From: Serripes groenlandicus
Taxonomy: Eukaryota > Mollusca > Bivalvia > Cardiida > Cardiidae
Assembly (NCBI GenBank): GCA_031761405.1
Contig: JASEVX010000011.1
Span: 37,697,048 to 37,761,047 of the forward strand
Direction: 5' to 3'
DNA: 64,000 bases
Part shown: piece after piece, positions 33,105-43,975 of the stretch
How positions within the stretch are numbered: the first letter of the stretch is position 1
How the letters are laid out: each line of letters opens with the position of its first letter
Notes under the pieces: model-generated
What the model was told of the DNA's origin: nothing
Databases searched by the model: none
The model's input: the letters and a program-made list of their open reading frames with translations, nothing else
Made by a program: the position numbers and the translations under genes

Positions 33105-33725
33105 TCTGGTTAAACTATGCGGTTGCGCGGGATCGTCTGAATCTTCACTGTACGCATTAAAGGTGATGAACTCCTGGTAGAGATCAACATTCAAAACTTC
33201 TGAAAATATTGCTTATTGTGACAATAAAGTGAATAATAAATATAGTTCAAAACTAATGAAAGTCATGAACATGTACAAAATGTGGCCTACTGGGTATGTC
33301 TACCCAGTAAAGATGAAGCATAACAGATCAATATTTAGAATATTATTATTCTGAAAAGTGAAATTACTACTCTAATTTTATCCCAGAACTTTGACTATAG
33401 GCCTACAGTTGTATAATCTGCAGTTCAGCACCTTTACGATACCGGTTAGCTAGACGCCGATCATATTCTACTGTCAGCTTATCATGTAAATAGAGTTTAA
33501 TAACATTTGGTATTTAATGAACACGAATGTTATATTCTATTTATATCATAAATTCCAATTCGACGATTATAAGCGCAAAATATATATAACGTCGCTATAT
33601 ATCGCGGTCCTTTTCAATGCTTTTCATTATGACGTTACGTAGCATTGTTATTACACTAGTTATATACCGAAAAATATAGAATGACGTTATTTCACGCTGG
33701 CGACGTCATTTATGATATATATAGG
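33105..33725. other. Unique flank, no gene seen
   Basis: AT-rich sequence with no supported feature. Several short self-complementary 'tatatatcg'-type motifs occur near 33590-33720. Confidence 0.45.
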
Positions 33726-33727
33726 AT

Positions 33728-33885
33728 CCATCATGAGTTTTCTTTGGAGATCAAGATTTCTTAAATGAGTCTAGAAAAAGACGGTTATTAACCGAGCCTC
33801 TTGGCGAGGTTAATAACTCTCTTTTTCGATACGAATTTAAGAAATCTTCTCCAAAGAAAAACGAGTGATGGATTCTTTTTATCAC
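33728..33885. repeat. 158-bp hairpin element
   Basis: 'catcatgagttttctttgga' and 'agatttcttaaat' at the left pair with 'atttaagaaatct' and 'tccaaagaaaaacgagtgatg' at the right, minus one base. A central stem 'gttattaacc…ggttaataac' surrounds 'gagcctcttggcga'. No coding potential. Confidence 0.75.
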
Positions 33886-33889
33886 CTAA

Positions 33890-35160
33890 ACAGTGTGTTT
33901 TAATGAAAAATATTGACAACATCAAAACAAAGACCGAATAACATATTCTTCATAAGAACTTGTGATTCACCGCATAAAAAAGTAGTCCTCATCATTTTTC
34001 AATAAGAAGAAAAACAGCAACAATGTTTTAAACAATAAGACTCGTTATTTATTCAAAATAACGTATTATTGCATTTTTCAATGTGTAAAATTTAACAACT
34101 TAACAATAAACATAATAAAGATAAAGGTCAAAATGACGTCATCAGTAGTCGCGTGTATGACGTGTTTTTGTTATCACACATGTTGGATATCGTTGTTCCG
34201 TGATTTGATCTCAACTTGAAAATAAGGGTATTTATGTGATAAAAACAAGATAATAGAATAAAAGATATTTTTTTAATATGGTGATAATTATTTTTTAACG
34301 CATCATCGTAACTCATTCATTGCCGAATTTCATAAAGTCGACTCTTACATGTCGACAATTGGACCACTCCATTTTTCCGTCAGATAAGAAATTTAGTAAC
34401 ATTTAATGTCTAAATGGCAAACTATGCATATTTACGTTTCGAGCTGCCTCACCTGAATCTGCATTGATTGCAACAGCCTTTAATTACATTTGGTAGCGAA
34501 AGGTTAAAACAAATCGGAACTCTGTGGCTAGCCTCATGAACTTGATTATACCTCGGAAGACGCTCATGAACATACCATAACATGGGTAGTGAATTGGTCC
34601 CCCTTTGCGAGATGCGGTTAATAATAATCCCTAATTGATATGCAAGGATATCCGAAATAGCACGCGCGAACTACGTTCATTCGAAGTGATTTCGGACCGG
34701 AATTACGTCACAGATTGTTTAAACCCTTTCGCTGTGAAAGTCAATTCAAGGCTTTTGCCTGAAAATCATGTTTGAGTCGGAATCGAAAAGCTGCTTCGAC
34801 TCGATTTACAGACATGTATATGTACTTCCACGTCTTTTGGACAAATTGTGGCAAATGAAGAAATTGCGCGGTATATTGATTCACAAATTGCGCGGTATAT
34901 TGATTGACAAACAATGCAGATTCATTACGAGCTGTCTCCCTTGAAATCTACTTTGTTTGCCACCATACCCAACTTTCAGTTTCAGCCACTCTAGAAAAGC
35001 CTATATATGTTTTATATAGAACAAAGAAGGGAAGTTAGACATTACATTTTACCAAATTTCTTATTGGACGAAAAAAAGTGGTCCAATGTTCGACGTGAAA
35101 GGGTCGTCTTTGTGAAATGCCGCTGTGAAAAAGTTATTACCATCATTTCATAGGAGCGGT
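33890..35160. repeat. Dispersed repeat fragments, no gene
   Basis: 'gagctgcctcacctgaatct' (34441) and 'gagctgtctcccttgaaatc' (34930) belong to the repeat seen near 4970. 'ggaccactcc' and 'aaaaagtggtccaatg' mark a partner segment. The rest is unrecognised AT-rich DNA. Confidence 0.4.
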
Positions 35161-35274
35161 GCTACATGAACACCATTCGTAGAGCATTCGCAAACAGTCT
35201 AGACCCTTGTGGTCTGCTTTTGGATATGCGGTGTTTGCTAATATGTCATTTTTTTTTTCAAAATGTCTCTGATT

Positions 35275-35545
35275 GGTTGATTGATTGTTGGCTGTTTAAC
35301 GCCGCTTTCAACAATAGTTCAGTTATATCACGGCGTTTCCTGAGTACGTTACAAGTTATACTGGTTCATTTATCCTGGTACCAGGCAGTCAGTCGTTATG
35401 CTAACCCCGCGACCCTAAGCGCAAAAGATGGCAGCCATTACTTTCATTTTTAAACTATTGTATGATCCAGCTGGGGTTCCAACCCACGCCTTACCGCACC
35501 CGATGCGGAACCTCTAGTACTGCAAACCGGAGGCGGTCAATCTGT
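35275..35545 (-). repeat. Full-length SINE
   Basis: The plus strand begins with the tail 'gtttaacgccgctttcaaca', continues through 'gttatatcacggcgtttcc' and 'ggcagccattactttcat', and ends with a tRNA-like head (B box 'gggttccaaccc' region) near 35470-35545. It is the same family as 20365-20600. Confidence 0.65.
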
Positions 35546-35558
35546 CTCTAAAATACAG

Positions 35559-35715
35559 TGTATATTGAGATGCCGTAGTGTCAAGAAAGATTGTTTTCAA
35601 CAATTGTCACGCAATACTCTAAGGTTGGCTATCCGGGAGCTCCGTGCATGTTTGGATATACCAACGTGTGGCCCGAGTGTAACACATCAACTATATAAAC
35701 GATACGATACATTGG
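35559..35715 (+). CDS. Isolated exon with LEM-like motif
   Basis: The acceptor tctaaaatacag (35558) and donor GTAAGT (35716) enclose 52 codons plus one base. The pattern ELRACLDIP-CGPSVT-QLYKR resembles LEM domains (helix, then hydrophobic-Pro, GP, T, LY). In that family this fold binds BAF or DNA at the nuclear envelope; here that role is only inferred. No partner exon was found nearby, so it may be part of a larger gene or a relic. Confidence 0.42.
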
Positions 35716-35779
35716 GTAAGTCTTGGAGTATGCTCTTCCTTTCATCAACCTCTGTCCACCTGATATATTTTATCTGAAT

Positions 35780-36930
35780 TTCGTCATTGACTGGTGAGTC
35801 CTGTTCCGAACACATCATGAACCTTGATCTCTTTTTTTTTCATTTCGCTCGATCCAGAAATACCGTTTAACGTATTTATATAACTGAAATACTGTGTAAT
35901 AAAATCGCACAATAAAACAAAAAGACATAGGACGATAACTAGGCATGAGACAAACCAATTAATTCCAACCTTTAATAAATTCACACAACCTTTAAATCGT
36001 ACCCTAATTACCAGATATAAGAAAGTTCAAAGAGCTTAAACATTTTATCAAAAGCAATTGAAATTTTATTTGTTTAATAATATCAAAACAGATCACAACA
36101 GTGTTGTCTTACTTAAAATAGTCAATGTAGTTTCCGTAAATAGATTGCGGATGTGAGTTGAAAGATGTATGTTGATGGTTGGCTCCCTCTGGCGGAACAT
36201 CACAAGGGTCTACTACTATGACATGATATCACGTTTTATACATACAAAAGAATCGTTATCTGTTTACCATCTTTCTTAAACTTATATTTTTTGTTCATAT
36301 TTATGAAAACCAATAGTGCTATTTATAGAACATTGGCGAACTTCGTAACAGTTTTTACTATTAAAATTTCAGACACATATCCTTTAGTCAACACATAAAG
36401 TGTCTTTACTTTTTGACTCCTTATCTATTAAAAAAAATTTATATATCAGTTTTGCATGATATGATAGATATAAACTATATCATGTATAGATTAGCATTGT
36501 AAATGTTGCATATATATTGTAACATGCATTATGTAATAAATGAATGGGAAAAAAACAACAACACAGTAAGTCCAAGTTAATTCTAGCAGCAAAGCCTTTG
36601 TATTTTACTTTGCATGCCTTGTATGACGAACGTCTCTTTGTTAAGATTATATTACTTACGAACAATAAATTAATAGAGTTCAATCACGAACAAGTGTACA
36701 TATAAGTACGTGTCATCGAAGAAAAATGTCATATTGAAATAGTATGTGACGTACAACTAATCAATTAACATCATATTAGACTGCCATTGTTTCTGATTAA
36801 CCGACACGGCAATTATAAAGGTGCACATAAACGATGTTTGATTTTGACTGGGAATTATCAAAGTTTTGTTTTTTTGTTTTTTTGTGGCATAATAGTTTTC
36901 ACTCCATATTCCCAGATCAAAAGCTAGTTT
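35780..36930. other. AT-rich stretch, no gene seen
   Basis: Only short open frames without motifs. It may be intron if the exon at 35559 belongs to a gene. Confidence 0.45.
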
Positions 36931-36939
36931 ATAAGTTAT

Positions 36940-37935
36940 CACCCAATGATCAGGTGTATACGTTATCACCCAATTATCAGGTGTATAAGTTATCAACCAA
37001 TTATCAAGTGTATACGTTATCACCCAAGTATCAGGTGTATAAGTTATCACTCAGTTATCAGGTGTATAAGTAATCACCCAATTATCAAGGGTATAAGTTA
37101 TCACCCAATTATCAGGTGTATCAGTTATCACCCAAGTATCAGGTGTATAAGTTATCACTCAATTATCAGGTGTATAAGTTATCACCCAATTATCAGGTGT
37201 ATAGGTTATCACCCAAGTATCAGGTGTATAAGTTATCACCCAATTATCAAGTGTATAGGTTATCACCCAATTATCAGGTGTATAAGTTATCACCCAATTA
37301 TCAGGTGTATAAGTTATAAGTCAATTATCAGGTGTATAAGTTATCACCCAATTATCAGGTGTATAAGTTATAAGTCAATTATCAGGTGTATAAGTTATCA
37401 CCCAATTATTAGGTGTATAAGTTATCATCCAATTATCAGGTGTATAAGTTATCACTCAATTATCAGGTGTATAAGTTATCACCCAATTATCAGGTGTATA
37501 AGTTATCACCCAATTATCAGGTGTATAAGTTATCACCCAAGTATCAGGTGTATAAGTTATCACTCAATTATCAGGTGTATAAGTTATCACCCAAGTATCA
37601 GGTGTATAAGTTATAAGTCAATTATCAGGTGTATAAGTTATCACCCAATTATCAGGTGTATAAGTTATCATCCAAGTATCAGGTGTATAAGTTATCACCC
37701 AAGTATCAGGTGTATACGTTATCACTCAATTATCAGGTGTATAAGTTATCACCCAATTATCAGATGTATAGGTTATCACCCAAGTATCAGGTGTATAAGT
37801 TATCACCCAAGTATCAGGTGTATATGTTATCACCCAATTATCAGGTGTATATGTAATCACCCAATTATCAAGGGTATAAGTTATCACCCAATTATCAGGT
37901 GTATAAGTTATCACCCAATTATCAGGTGTATACAT
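36940..37935 (+). repeat. 27-bp satellite, about 37 copies
   Basis: The unit is 'gtataagttatcacccaatt' plus 'atcaggt'. Variants in which 'cccaatt' becomes 'cccaagt' or 'actcaatt' recur, and a few units carry 'ataagtcaatt'. Because 27 is a multiple of three, long open frames appear on both strands; they are not genes. Confidence 0.95.
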
Positions 37936-38414
37936 GACTATGAATCGAGTCGAGGCAGATTTTCGATTCTGCTCAAATATTATTTTTACAGATAGTCAAG
38001 TCCCAGTGATTAACTATATATTTACGAAAAAAGGAATTAAAGCATTGAAATAAAAAGTAAATAATGGTTAATATAACAACTAACATGCTTTAAATTATAT
38101 AAACTTAAACATGACCTATTTTGTATTCGTTACAGCGAAATTCTATACGAATGTGTCTCCCTTTGTCTAAACAGATTTGAACTGCCGTAAAAAATAGTAG
38201 GCGGTGCTTGGGGAGAGCTACCATGACCGTCGGAGCGTGAGAATCGCACGATTTCGTAAGCTATTACAGTCGTGATAATTTTAAGATGTGATAATCGTCA
38301 AAGGAGTTGATTGAATTAATTGCCTTTGGCAGTAAAAGGATTGAGGATTTAGTCAAATCAGACACATCTTAAATAACGGTAGTACGGGTATTAGTGTATA
38401 TGAGCTGACTCTTA
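37936..38414. other. Unique sequence left of the retrotransposon
   Basis: No feature recognised. It does not continue the LINE reading frame that lies beyond the retrotransposon. Confidence 0.45.
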
Positions 38415-38613
38415 TTACAAATTCTCTGTGGTACGTAGTAAAGCAGAGAATGCTTGTCTTAACACGGTAAACACACAAAGGGTTATTGTGTATTGTAGTT
38501 GCACGGGATGTGCTGCACGGGATGTGCGCTCGGGTATGAGTATATATAAGGTAGTTATAGGGCGTGTTTGTCAGTTCCACGCTAGACTTCGCTCGTTAGA
38601 CTGCTTACACAGA
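38415..38613 (+). repeat. Split direct repeat A1
   Basis: 199 bp, matched by A2. It contains a TATA-like 'gagtatatataagg' near 38540 and GC-rich 'gcacgggatgtgctgcacgg', so it probably holds the element promoter. Confidence 0.85.
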
Positions 38614-38619
38614 GACAAC

Positions 38620-38919
38620 ATGGATGAAGAAGATATCAACGCCTTGGTGAGCAACCGAGTAAAAGACGTTATTCAGGAGTCACATGGCAACTTGTTGCGG
38701 GAAATAGGTGGACTTATAGACAAGATAAGTTATCCAAGCTCTTCTGCCTCTTCTAGTAGTATTTCTTCTCTAGACGCTCCGAAATTCAAGCGTAAAAGTA
38801 ACGAGGAGCAATTTAAACAGAATTCCAAGGTTATTGCCAGGTTGGAACATGCCGAGTTAAATATGGATTCCCAGAGGATTACGGAGGCTAAAAATGATAT
38901 TATTGAAGGAAACAAATGA
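38620..38919 (+). CDS. Retrotransposon Gag, N-terminal part
   Basis: ATG at 38620, seven bases after A1, opens 99 codons with an acidic start (MDEEDINALV) and a Ser-rich stretch. It has no zinc knuckle; that lies in the next frame, preceded by DSEDEKR and AEYRASRKA, sequence usual in Gag of this class. A pyrimidine-rich 'tttttctttttcattgcag' at about 39016-39034 looks like a splice acceptor, so Gag may continue into the next frame by splicing. No clean donor was identified. Confidence 0.6.
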   Translation: MDEEDINALVSNRVKDVIQESHGNLLREIGGLIDKISYPSSSASSSSISSLDAPKFKRKSNEEQFKQNSKVIARLEHAELNMDSQRITEAKNDIIEGNK

Positions 38920-38970
38920 TAGCAAGTTTTAAATGTAAAGGTTTTCGAGTTTAATGGTATTCTTAAATTC

Positions 38971-41900
38971 TTGTTTATTAAAGTAGCAAAGGAAGCACGG
39001 GCTATTCTCGTTGCATTTTTCTTTTTCATTGCAGCAAAAGATATACTAAAGCGGCGTCAGAAATTAATTCAGCTTGCTGATACCTCCGAATTGGGATGGC
39101 GAATGGTTGCAGAATATGAGAGCAACCCTATAGCAAGTGACAGCGAGGATGAGAAGCGTATTCATAAGGCAGAATATCGGGCTTCGAGAAAGGCTAAAGG
39201 GGAAAAGACAAAGAGAGGCAGGTCAAGGTCAACTCCTTACGGACGGGGACAGCCTAGGGGGGACTCATTACCCTCTCAAGGAACGGGACAGACGTATTCT
39301 CATGGGGGTTCGGTGAAGAAACCAGGTTTATGTTTTATCTGCGGAAAGGCGGGGCACTGGAAGAATGAATGCTCACTCCAGAATTACAATAACAAGATAA
39401 GTAGTTTTATTGTTGGCCGCCTTTCGAAGGCTTTAGGTAAAACGAATACCAATAGAAAGCAATTATGTTTTGCGGAAAAGGGTATAACAAAAATTGTTAA
39501 CATTAATTGCATAGAAATGGGGCATGGAGCCGGTTCGAATATCAAGTTTAAATCAGGTGGCCAAAATCCGGGAAAATACAATGAGGAAAAGGAAACAATT
39601 GAATATTCGAGCATAAGTGAAAATGAGACTATAGAGAGTCCGATTTTAAACATTGTTAAAAAGGGGGCAAGTGTTGACTTAATAAATCAGTCTTTCAACA
39701 TTGAGGACAAAGGATCATGTACTGGTTTAGATGATAATGCTAGTTCAAATTATAATGGTTTGAAAAAGGGAGGTACTATCGACTCGGGTAAACATTTAGA
39801 GCTAACCGGATTAAGCGTTTTGTCACCTGTTGGTAAACTCAAACAGAGCTATAGCAAATGGGAAGCTTATACCAATAATGCTTACATTTTGGATGTCATT
39901 TATAACGGTTATAAGTTACCGTTGGCCGAGACTCCGGTGACAGTTCAGTTAAATAATAATAGATCCGCCAGGGATAATCCGATTTATGTAAAGTCCGAAA
40001 TTGGCCGTTTAGTAGAAAAGGGTATTATTTCAGTTGTTCAAGAACAACCATTGATAGTCAACCCATTAACGGTTGCATACGGTAGGTCTGGCAAGCCTAG
40101 ATTAGTTCTTGACTGTAGACATATTAATCCATGCTTACACTTGTTTAAGGTCAAATTTGAGGACGTTAAAGTTGCAAAATCGATTTTTCAGCCTTTCAGT
40201 TATGTATTTACATTCGATTTGAAAAGCGCTTATCATCACATTGATATTTGTTCATGCCACAGAACGTATTTGGGGTTTTCATGGTCCGACGAAGGAATTG
40301 ACCGTTATTATGTTTTTAATTGCCTTCCTTTCGGTTTGTCTACAGCCGGACACATATTCACCAAAGTACTCAGACAGCTACTGAAATATTGGAGATCGTT
40401 GTGCATTGATATTGTTATGTTTCTCGATGACGGTATAGGTGGTCACACGGATTTCGATCTTGCTTTAAGACATAGCAAGTTGGTCAGGAGTTCATTAGTT
40501 GAATTCGGTTTTCTTTTGGCAGAAGATAAATGCGATTGGTTGCCGAGAAGGATAGCTATTTGGTTGGGTCATGTTTTTAATTTTGAAGACAATATTTTGA
40601 GGTTAACGGAAGAAAGAATTAAGCGGTTGGAGACTCAAATTGACTCCGTTTTGTATGATGTGAGGAATGATAAATTCAAAACCGTGCATGTAAACGCACT
40701 AGCTTCGGTTATCGGTCAAATTATATCACTGCAGAGTGTACTTGGTAAACGCGTTAGTTTGCATACTAGAAACTTGTATATTTGGATTATGTATCGCTGT
40801 AGTTGGAAGTCACCTGTTCAGGTGAATAAGGAGGCTATAGGAGAATTGAATTATTGGCGTATAAACGCCAGACGTCTCAATGATTTGGGATGTTTGTATT
40901 GGCAACATCCGGTCGTAAAAGCAAACGTTTTTGCTGACGCAAGTTCCCATGGTTATGGTGGATTTGTTGAAATGTGTAACGCATGTTTGTCAGGAGACGG
41001 ATCGGAATCCGCACCGGTAGAAAATACCGTTGTTAAGGAGCAAGGGAGCCGCGCGTCTCAAATTCCCGGTAATTGCGAGTTAGTGGTGGACAGAGGTAAT
41101 TCCTTTGATCGTTATATATTTAATGATGGGCGACTCCCGGAAGCGAGTGCGCAAGTCGGTTTTGATAGATCGATAGATACTAGTATTTCGCGTGTTGGCG
41201 GATTCGTAAAACTCCCGGAAGAGAGTTGTTATTGTTTATCGGAAAATGTGATCAATATTGATGGTCGATTCATTGGGGGATCAAAACTCCGGGGAGAGAG
41301 TTGTCTTGTAGATCCGGGATGTGAAAATTATCTCCCGGAAGAGAGATATCTTAATTACTGTGGTTGGCATGAGATATGTAAAATTCATCCCATGCATGAT
41401 AGAAATGGTTTGTTAATTAAGGATAGGGATGTTTGTTCGGTAAGCTATCTAAATATTGGAAGCCATCTTTCCAATTCCGAAATATTCGGATCATGGACGA
41501 GTGATGAGTCGCTCAAAAGTTCCACATGGAGGGAGCTAGAAGCTGTACATCGGGTTGTTATGAGTAATTTGAAGATATTGAAAAATCGTCATATTAAGAT
41601 ATTTTCAGATAATCAAAATGTTGAGCGTATTTTACACGCTGGTAGCAGAGTTAATGAGCTCCATAACTTATCATTAGCGATAAATTCAGTTTGTGAGCAG
41701 AACAGGATCACATTTAACTCTGTCTGGATCCCAAGGGGTGATAACCTTCTTGCAGATCATTTGAGTAGGTGTCAGGATAGTGATGATTGGTCCATTTCTG
41801 AAGATATTTATAGAAAATTGGATAAAATGTGGGGTCCTCATGATGTAGATAGGTTTTCAACACATTATAATAATAAATGTAGGAGGTTTAACTCTAGGTG

Positions 41901-42240
41901 GTGGGTACCTGGCACGGAAGCTATAGACGCATTTGATCAGACTTGGCGCGGTGAACTGAATTGGTTAGTTCCGCCTCCAAAGCATATAATGAGCTGTCTG
42001 AGGAAATTAGCATCGGAAAATGCTCGAGGTACTTTGATAATTCCAAAATGGCAGTCTGCACCATTTTGGCCGTTTATTACTGATTTGCAAAACGAATATA
42101 AATATTTTGTAAAAGGTGCACTTGAATTGCCAAAATCAGGCGCTGTGTGCAAAGGCAAAGGAAACAATGGAATGTTCGGTGAGAATGTTTTATCATTCAG
42201 CATGGTTGCATTACATTGCGTTTTTGAAGAAAACCAATAA
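38971..42240 (+). CDS. Gag C-terminus / reverse transcriptase / RNase H polyprotein
   Basis: The frame has 1089 codons; its first 20 or so residues are probably not coding. A CCHC knuckle (CFICGKAGHWKNEC) lies at residues 121-134. The RT core runs from about 375 (KPRLVLDCRHINP) through FDLKSAYHHIDI to the catalytic MFLDDG near 484-488. RNase H acidic residues are visible in FADAS (about 656), RELEAV (about 855), FSDN and LADHLSR (about 930). About 200 residues separate the first two, far more than normal, and hold a repeated LPEE/ESC motif. The C-terminus (DRFSTHYNN, VDAF-like, WLVPPPKHI) matches the conserved tail of this class. It copies element RNA into DNA. Confidence 0.85.
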   Translation: MFIKVAKEARAILVAFFFFIAAKDILKRRQKLIQLADTSELGWRMVAEYESNPIASDSEDEKRIHKAEYRASRKAKGEKTKRGRSRSTPYGRGQPRGDSLPSQGTGQTYSHGGSVKKPGLCFICGKAGHWKNECSLQNYNNKISSFIVGRLSKALGKTNTNRKQLCFAEKGITKIVNINCIEMGHGAGSNIKFKSGGQNPGKYNEEKETIEYSSISENETIESPILNIVKKGASVDLINQSFNIEDKGSCTGLDDNASSNYNGLKKGGTIDSGKHLELTGLSVLSPVGKLKQSYSKWEAYTNNAYILDVIYNGYKLPLAETPVTVQLNNNRSARDNPIYVKSEIGRLVEKGIISVVQEQPLIVNPLTVAYGRSGKPRLVLDCRHINPCLHLFKVKFEDVKVAKSIFQPFSYVFTFDLKSAYHHIDICSCHRTYLGFSWSDEGIDRYYVFNCLPFGLSTAGHIFTKVLRQLLKYWRSLCIDIVMFLDDGIGGHTDFDLALRHSKLVRSSLVEFGFLLAEDKCDWLPRRIAIWLGHVFNFEDNILRLTEERIKRLETQIDSVLYDVRNDKFKTVHVNALASVIGQIISLQSVLGKRVSLHTRNLYIWIMYRCSWKSPVQVNKEAIGELNYWRINARRLNDLGCLYWQHPVVKANVFADASSHGYGGFVEMCNACLSGDGSESAPVENTVVKEQGSRASQIPGNCELVVDRGNSFDRYIFNDGRLPEASAQVGFDRSIDTSISRVGGFVKLPEESCYCLSENVINIDGRFIGGSKLRGESCLVDPGCENYLPEERYLNYCGWHEICKIHPMHDRNGLLIKDRDVCSVSYLNIGSHLSNSEIFGSWTSDESLKSSTWRELEAVHRVVMSNLKILKNRHIKIFSDNQNVERILHAGSRVNELHNLSLAINSVCEQNRITFNSVWIPRGDNLLADHLSRCQDSDDWSISEDIYRKLDKMWGPHDVDRFSTHYNNKCRRFNSRWWVPGTEAIDAFDQTWRGELNWLVPPPKHIMSCLRKLASENARGTLIIPKWQSAPFWPFITDLQNEYKYFVKGALELPKSGAVCKGKGNNGMFGENVLSFSMVALHCVFEENQ

Positions 42241-42315
42241 GGGAAAAGATGTTATTTACGTTTTATGGTGTTTGATAAATAATTCTTTTTCACAGGTATT
42301 GGCATAAGAGCGTCT

Positions 42316-43308
42316 TTGAAACGTAAATTTGATGAGGCTGATGTACATATTGTCGATCAAGATCGGATTATAGACACAATGGCTATACAAATGGTGTCGG
42401 CAAGGGCTGATACTACTGTGACCAAATACTGCTATCAAATCAGAGCGTTTGACGATTTCTGTGAGAAAAAAGGTATTTCTTCGAGGCCAGCGTGCTCCAT
42501 TCACGTCGCAATGTATTTATCACAAATGATCGATGCAGGAAAATCGGATAAAGTGATTTCATCATCTCTTTACGCTATCAAGTGGCTTCATCGAATGAAC
42601 GATTACCCCGATCCAACGATAAACTCAACTGTGTTAATGTTAGTTGAAAGTGCCAAACGTTTGAATTCCAAACCCATAGTAAAGAAGGACGTTATAAGCA
42701 CACAGAACTTGATTGAACTTTGCAGTATGTATTTAGAGTCACGAGACATCATCGTTTTGCGGGGCTTATCTATGATTGTATTAGGATTTGCTGGGTTTTT
42801 ACGGTTTAACGAAATCGTAGATTTAAGATGTTGCGATCTACGATTTAGTACGGATCATTTGGTTTTGTATGTTAAGAAAAGTAAAACAGATGTATATAGG
42901 TCTGGTAGAGAAGTATTTATCGCAAAAGGTGAAACTAGCGCTTGTCCGATTGCAATGTTGAAAAGGTATTTACAGTGCTCAGGAATGCCTGTTGATTCCG
43001 AATTATATCTTTTTCGGGCGGCTTGTAGATCCGGGTCAAAGTGCCTTCTTTTAAAACGGAACAAAAAGCTGAGTTATTCTCGTTCTAGAGTATGTATTGT
43101 CTCTCGGTTGAGATTAGTTGCTCCAGATTTGCATCTAGGAACTCATTCCCTGAGAGCCAGTGGCGCTACTGCTGCGGCTAACGCCAGTGGCGTTTCTGAT
43201 CGTTGTTTAAAGCGTCACGGGCGTTGGAAAACGGACATAGCGAAGGATGGGTATATTGAAGATTCTGTAGAAAAGAAATTATTTGTCACAAAACAGTTAA
43301 AATTGTAA
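42316..43308 (+). CDS. Tyrosine recombinase of the retrotransposon
   Basis: About 330 codons open. The frame begins without ATG; either it starts at Met 42379 or is reached by splicing at 'ttctttttcacag' (42296). Catalytic pattern is intact: Arg in GFLRFNEIVDLR, HSLR with ATAAANASGVS, a downstream KRHGRWK, and the Tyr of DGYIED near residue 310. In Ngaro/DIRS elements this enzyme inserts the circular DNA copy, replacing the integrase of LTR elements. Confidence 0.85.
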   Translation: MKRKFDEADVHIVDQDRIIDTMAIQMVSARADTTVTKYCYQIRAFDDFCEKKGISSRPACSIHVAMYLSQMIDAGKSDKVISSSLYAIKWLHRMNDYPDPTINSTVLMLVESAKRLNSKPIVKKDVISTQNLIELCSMYLESRDIIVLRGLSMIVLGFAGFLRFNEIVDLRCCDLRFSTDHLVLYVKKSKTDVYRSGREVFIAKGETSACPIAMLKRYLQCSGMPVDSELYLFRAACRSGSKCLLLKRNKKLSYSRSRVCIVSRLRLVAPDLHLGTHSLRASGATAAANASGVSDRCLKRHGRWKTDIAKDGYIEDSVEKKLFVTKQLKL

Positions 43309-43367
43309 TATTGTTCTTTGATTTTAGAATTCGAATAGCATTCAGTGCACTATAATTTGTAGCGTTC

Positions 43368-43428
43368 AAGCGCTCGTCTGGGCCGTTGCAAAGAAGGTGT
43401 TGTTTTGTATTTGAGAAGGTGTTCAGAC
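43368..43428 (+). repeat. Split direct repeat B1
   Basis: 61 bp from 'aagcgctcgtctgggccg' to 'gttcagac', identical to B2 at 43976-44036 and directly abutting A2. Confidence 0.85.
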
Positions 43429-43627
43429 TTACAAATTCTCTGTGGTACGTAGTAAAGCAGAGAATGCTTGTCTTAACACGGTAAACACACAAAGGGTTAT
43501 TGTGTATTGTAGTTGCACGGGATGTGCTGCACGGGATGTGCGCTCGGGTATGAGTATATATAAGGTAGTTATAGGGCGTGTTTGTCAGTTCCACGCTAGA
43601 CTTCGCTCGTTAGACTGCTTACACAGA
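43429..43627 (+). repeat. Split direct repeat A2
   Basis: Copy of A1. The region after it (43628-43975) is unique, non-coding and includes an A-run and 'ggcggccaggacc'. Confidence 0.85.
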
Positions 43628-43975
43628 ATGCTATTCGATTATTTGAAAGTTATATTGCTTCACACATTAAACTAGGTTGAGTTCCGACAGCCATATTTCC
43701 CTAGGGGTATTCTGAGAAACACTGGTTGTTTCGCGCATGCCACGGATGCACGGTTCCTCTTTAAAAAAAAAAGGGGTTTTACGTGGGCGGCCAGGACCCT
43801 TCTGATGGGAGATACATGTATGTGAAGCTTGCTAAATGAAAATTACTTAAGTACAAGATATAATGTCATAACCTAAGTTGGTGGATTGGGTTAACCGTAA
43901 TACATGTAAATTTATGTATATATGCACGCGCTGTTTGCGCATATTGGTCGCTCTGTCTAACAATAAAGCGCTCGT

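Noticed and set aside
36940..37935. Regular repeat spacing resembling a CRISPR array
   Set aside because: There are no unique spacers; units are directly adjacent and the DNA is from an animal.
36946..37995. 349-codon open frame
   Set aside because: Pure 27-bp satellite translation; the opposite strand and other frames are open too.
38041..38414. Left half of the LINE beyond the retrotransposon
   Set aside because: The sequence left of A1 has stops in all frames and no RT motifs, so a simple insertion into an intact LINE is not supported.
41800..42100. A DNA adenine methyltransferase domain at the end of the polymerase
   Set aside because: The tail has the DRF…N…W-PP pattern common to this retroelement class, but I cannot see a clear methyltransferase active site, so I only note the conserved tail.
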